From: UBA1189 sp045654565
GTDB taxonomy: Bacteria > Bacteroidota > Bacteroidia > Bacteroidales > Bacteroidaceae
Reading direction: 5' to 3'
Assembly (NCBI GenBank): GCA_045654565.1
Contig: JAZONP010000117.1
Location: forward strand, 1 to 23,952
DNA: 23,952 nucleotides
Part shown: piece by piece, positions 23,018 to 23,952 of the stretch
How the letters are laid out: every line of letters starts with the position of its first letter
How positions within the stretch are numbered: position 1 is the stretch's first letter
Made by a program: the position numbers and the translations under genes
The notes under the pieces: model-generated
The model's database searches: none
What the model was told of the DNA's origin: nothing
The model's input: only the letters and a program-made list of their open reading frames with translations

Positions 23018-23952
23018 ATGAAGCACATCAGAAACTTCTGCATCATTGCACACATCGACCACGGTAAGTCGACACTGGCCGACCGCTTGCTTGAGTATAC
23101 CAACACCATCAAGGTCACCGAGGGCCAGATGCTCGACGACATGGATCTGGAGAAGGAGCGCGGCATCACCATCAAGAGCCACGCCATACAGATGGAGTAC
23201 ATGTACGAGGGCGAGAAATACACGCTTAACCTCATCGACACTCCGGGACACGTGGACTTCTCCTACGAGGTGTCGCGCTCTATCGCCGCGTGCGAGGGTG
23301 CGCTGCTCGTGGTGGACGCTTCGCAGGGTGTGCAGGCACAGACCATCTCGAACCTCTATATGGCCATCGAGCACGACCTGGAGATTATCCCCGTCATCAA
23401 CAAGTGTGACATGCCCAGTGCCGAGCCCGAGAAGGTGGAGGACGAAATCATCGAACTCCTCGGCTGCAAGCGTGAAGAGATTGTCCGTGCATCGGGCAAG
23501 ACGGGTATGGGCGTCGAGGATGTGCTGAATGCAGTCATCGAGCGTGTACCTGCTCCTGTGGGCGATGAGAACGCTCCGCTGCAGTGCCTCATCTTCGACT
23601 CGGTGTTCAACTCGTTCCGTGGCATCATCGCCTACTTCAAGATACTCAACGGTACCATCCGCCAAGGCGACATGGTGAAGTTCTTCAACACGGGCAAGGA
23701 GTACGATGCCGACGAAATCGGTGTGCTCAAGATGGACATGGTGCCACAGAAGGAGCTCAAGGCAGGTAATGTAGGATACATCATATCGGGCATCAAGACC
23801 TCTACGGAGGTGAAGGTGGGCGACACCATCACCCACGTGAAGGGTGGCTGCACCGAGGCCATCGCGGGCTTCGAGGAGAGCAAGCCCATGGTGTTTGCGG
23901 GTGTATACCCCATCGATGCCGAGGACTATGAGGACCTGCGCGCTTCGCTCGA
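23018..23952 (+). CDS. lepA: Elongation factor 4 (LepA GTPase), partial
   Basis: The first 311 codons of a translational GTPase that acts on stalled or elongating ribosomes and promotes back-translocation; the complete protein is about 595 residues, so roughly half is missing at the window end. The start MKHIRNFCIIAHIDHGKSTLADRLL contains the P-loop (G1, 11-19) in its LepA form. Then come LEKERGITIKS (G2, 44-54), DTPGHVDF (G3, 74-81), NKCD (G4, 128-131) and ASGKTG (G5, 158-163, usually SAKTG). SYEVSRSIAACEGALLVVDASQGV is diagnostic of LepA rather than EF-G. Domain II begins near residue 185 (APLQCLIFDSVFNSFRGIIAYFKI). It is divergent from the envelope operon and has its own promoter. Confidence 0.96.
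   Translation, partial: MKHIRNFCIIAHIDHGKSTLADRLLEYTNTIKVTEGQMLDDMDLEKERGITIKSHAIQMEYMYEGEKYTLNLIDTPGHVDFSYEVSRSIAACEGALLVVDASQGVQAQTISNLYMAIEHDLEIIPVINKCDMPSAEPEKVEDEIIELLGCKREEIVRASGKTGMGVEDVLNAVIERVPAPVGDENAPLQCLIFDSVFNSFRGIIAYFKILNGTIRQGDMVKFFNTGKEYDADEIGVLKMDMVPQKELKAGNVGYIISGIKTSTEVKVGDTITHVKGGCTEAIAGFEESKPMVFAGVYPIDAEDYEDLRASL

Noticed and set aside
22904..23836. 310-codon minus-strand frame
   Set aside because: It is the antisense of lepA; LepA motifs G1-G5 are clear on the plus strand.
1..23952. Mobile element, CRISPR array, tRNA or rRNA genes
   Set aside because: No transposase, integrase, terminal inverted repeats, regularly spaced repeats or clover-leaf candidates were seen; the only large repeat is the PCMD paralogue pair.

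Overview
The window is typical Bacteroidales chromosome (Bacteroides/Prevotella-like). This rests on five promoter candidates of the Bacteroidetes type (TTTG, about 20 nt, TAnnTTTG), A/T-rich leaders with no Shine-Dalgarno, and family content: DUF349, GlsA/GlsB glycine-lipid enzymes, DUF4493 and PCMD surface lipoproteins, and a secreted protein with a GIYNLQGQ tail. No tRNA, rRNA, CRISPR, transposase or integrase was found. Seventeen protein genes are supported; the two at the edges are cut.

Left part (1-8379): rpsA (ribosomal protein S1, minus strand, C-terminal end off the window) is head to head with a five-repeat DUF349 protein, which ends at a very strong terminator. The promoter of the next unit overlaps that terminator's T-tract and drives two genes: a secreted GH29 alpha-L-fucosidase with a C-terminal discoidin-like domain, and a 797-residue secreted multidomain protein. 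A bidirectional terminator separates this unit from a convergent CPBP membrane-protease gene.

Middle (8411-13500, minus strand): one promoter upstream of an APC amino-acid permease probably serves permease, glsA, glsB, menG and menA, ending at a hairpin terminator at 8411-8448. The permease overlaps glsA by 44 nt, and glsB lies 9 nt before menG. The unit thus joins an amino-acid transporter, the two glycine-lipid acyltransferases and the last two steps of menaquinone synthesis: membrane lipid and quinone chemistry.

Right part (13548-22654, minus strand): a 9-kb, seven-gene operon of envelope proteins. In transcription order: DUF4493 lipoprotein (271 aa), DUF4493 lipoprotein with an extra domain (420), DUF4493-FN3-PCMD lipoprotein (599), outer-membrane beta-barrel (259), second FN3-PCMD lipoprotein with a different N-terminus (581), large DUF4493 lipoprotein (596) and minimal DUF4493 lipoprotein (225). 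Genes are spaced by 0-43 nt or overlap by 4 nt. All five DUF4493 proteins carry a Thr-Arg-Ala motif 27-32 residues after the lipidated cysteine, the spacing at which type V pilin precursors are cut. The two FN3-PCMD modules are about 87% identical over 231 residues without a gap. This is the best candidate for an undescribed system: a multi-subunit surface assembly of unknown function.

Right edge: lepA (elongation factor 4), divergent from the operon and cut by the window end.
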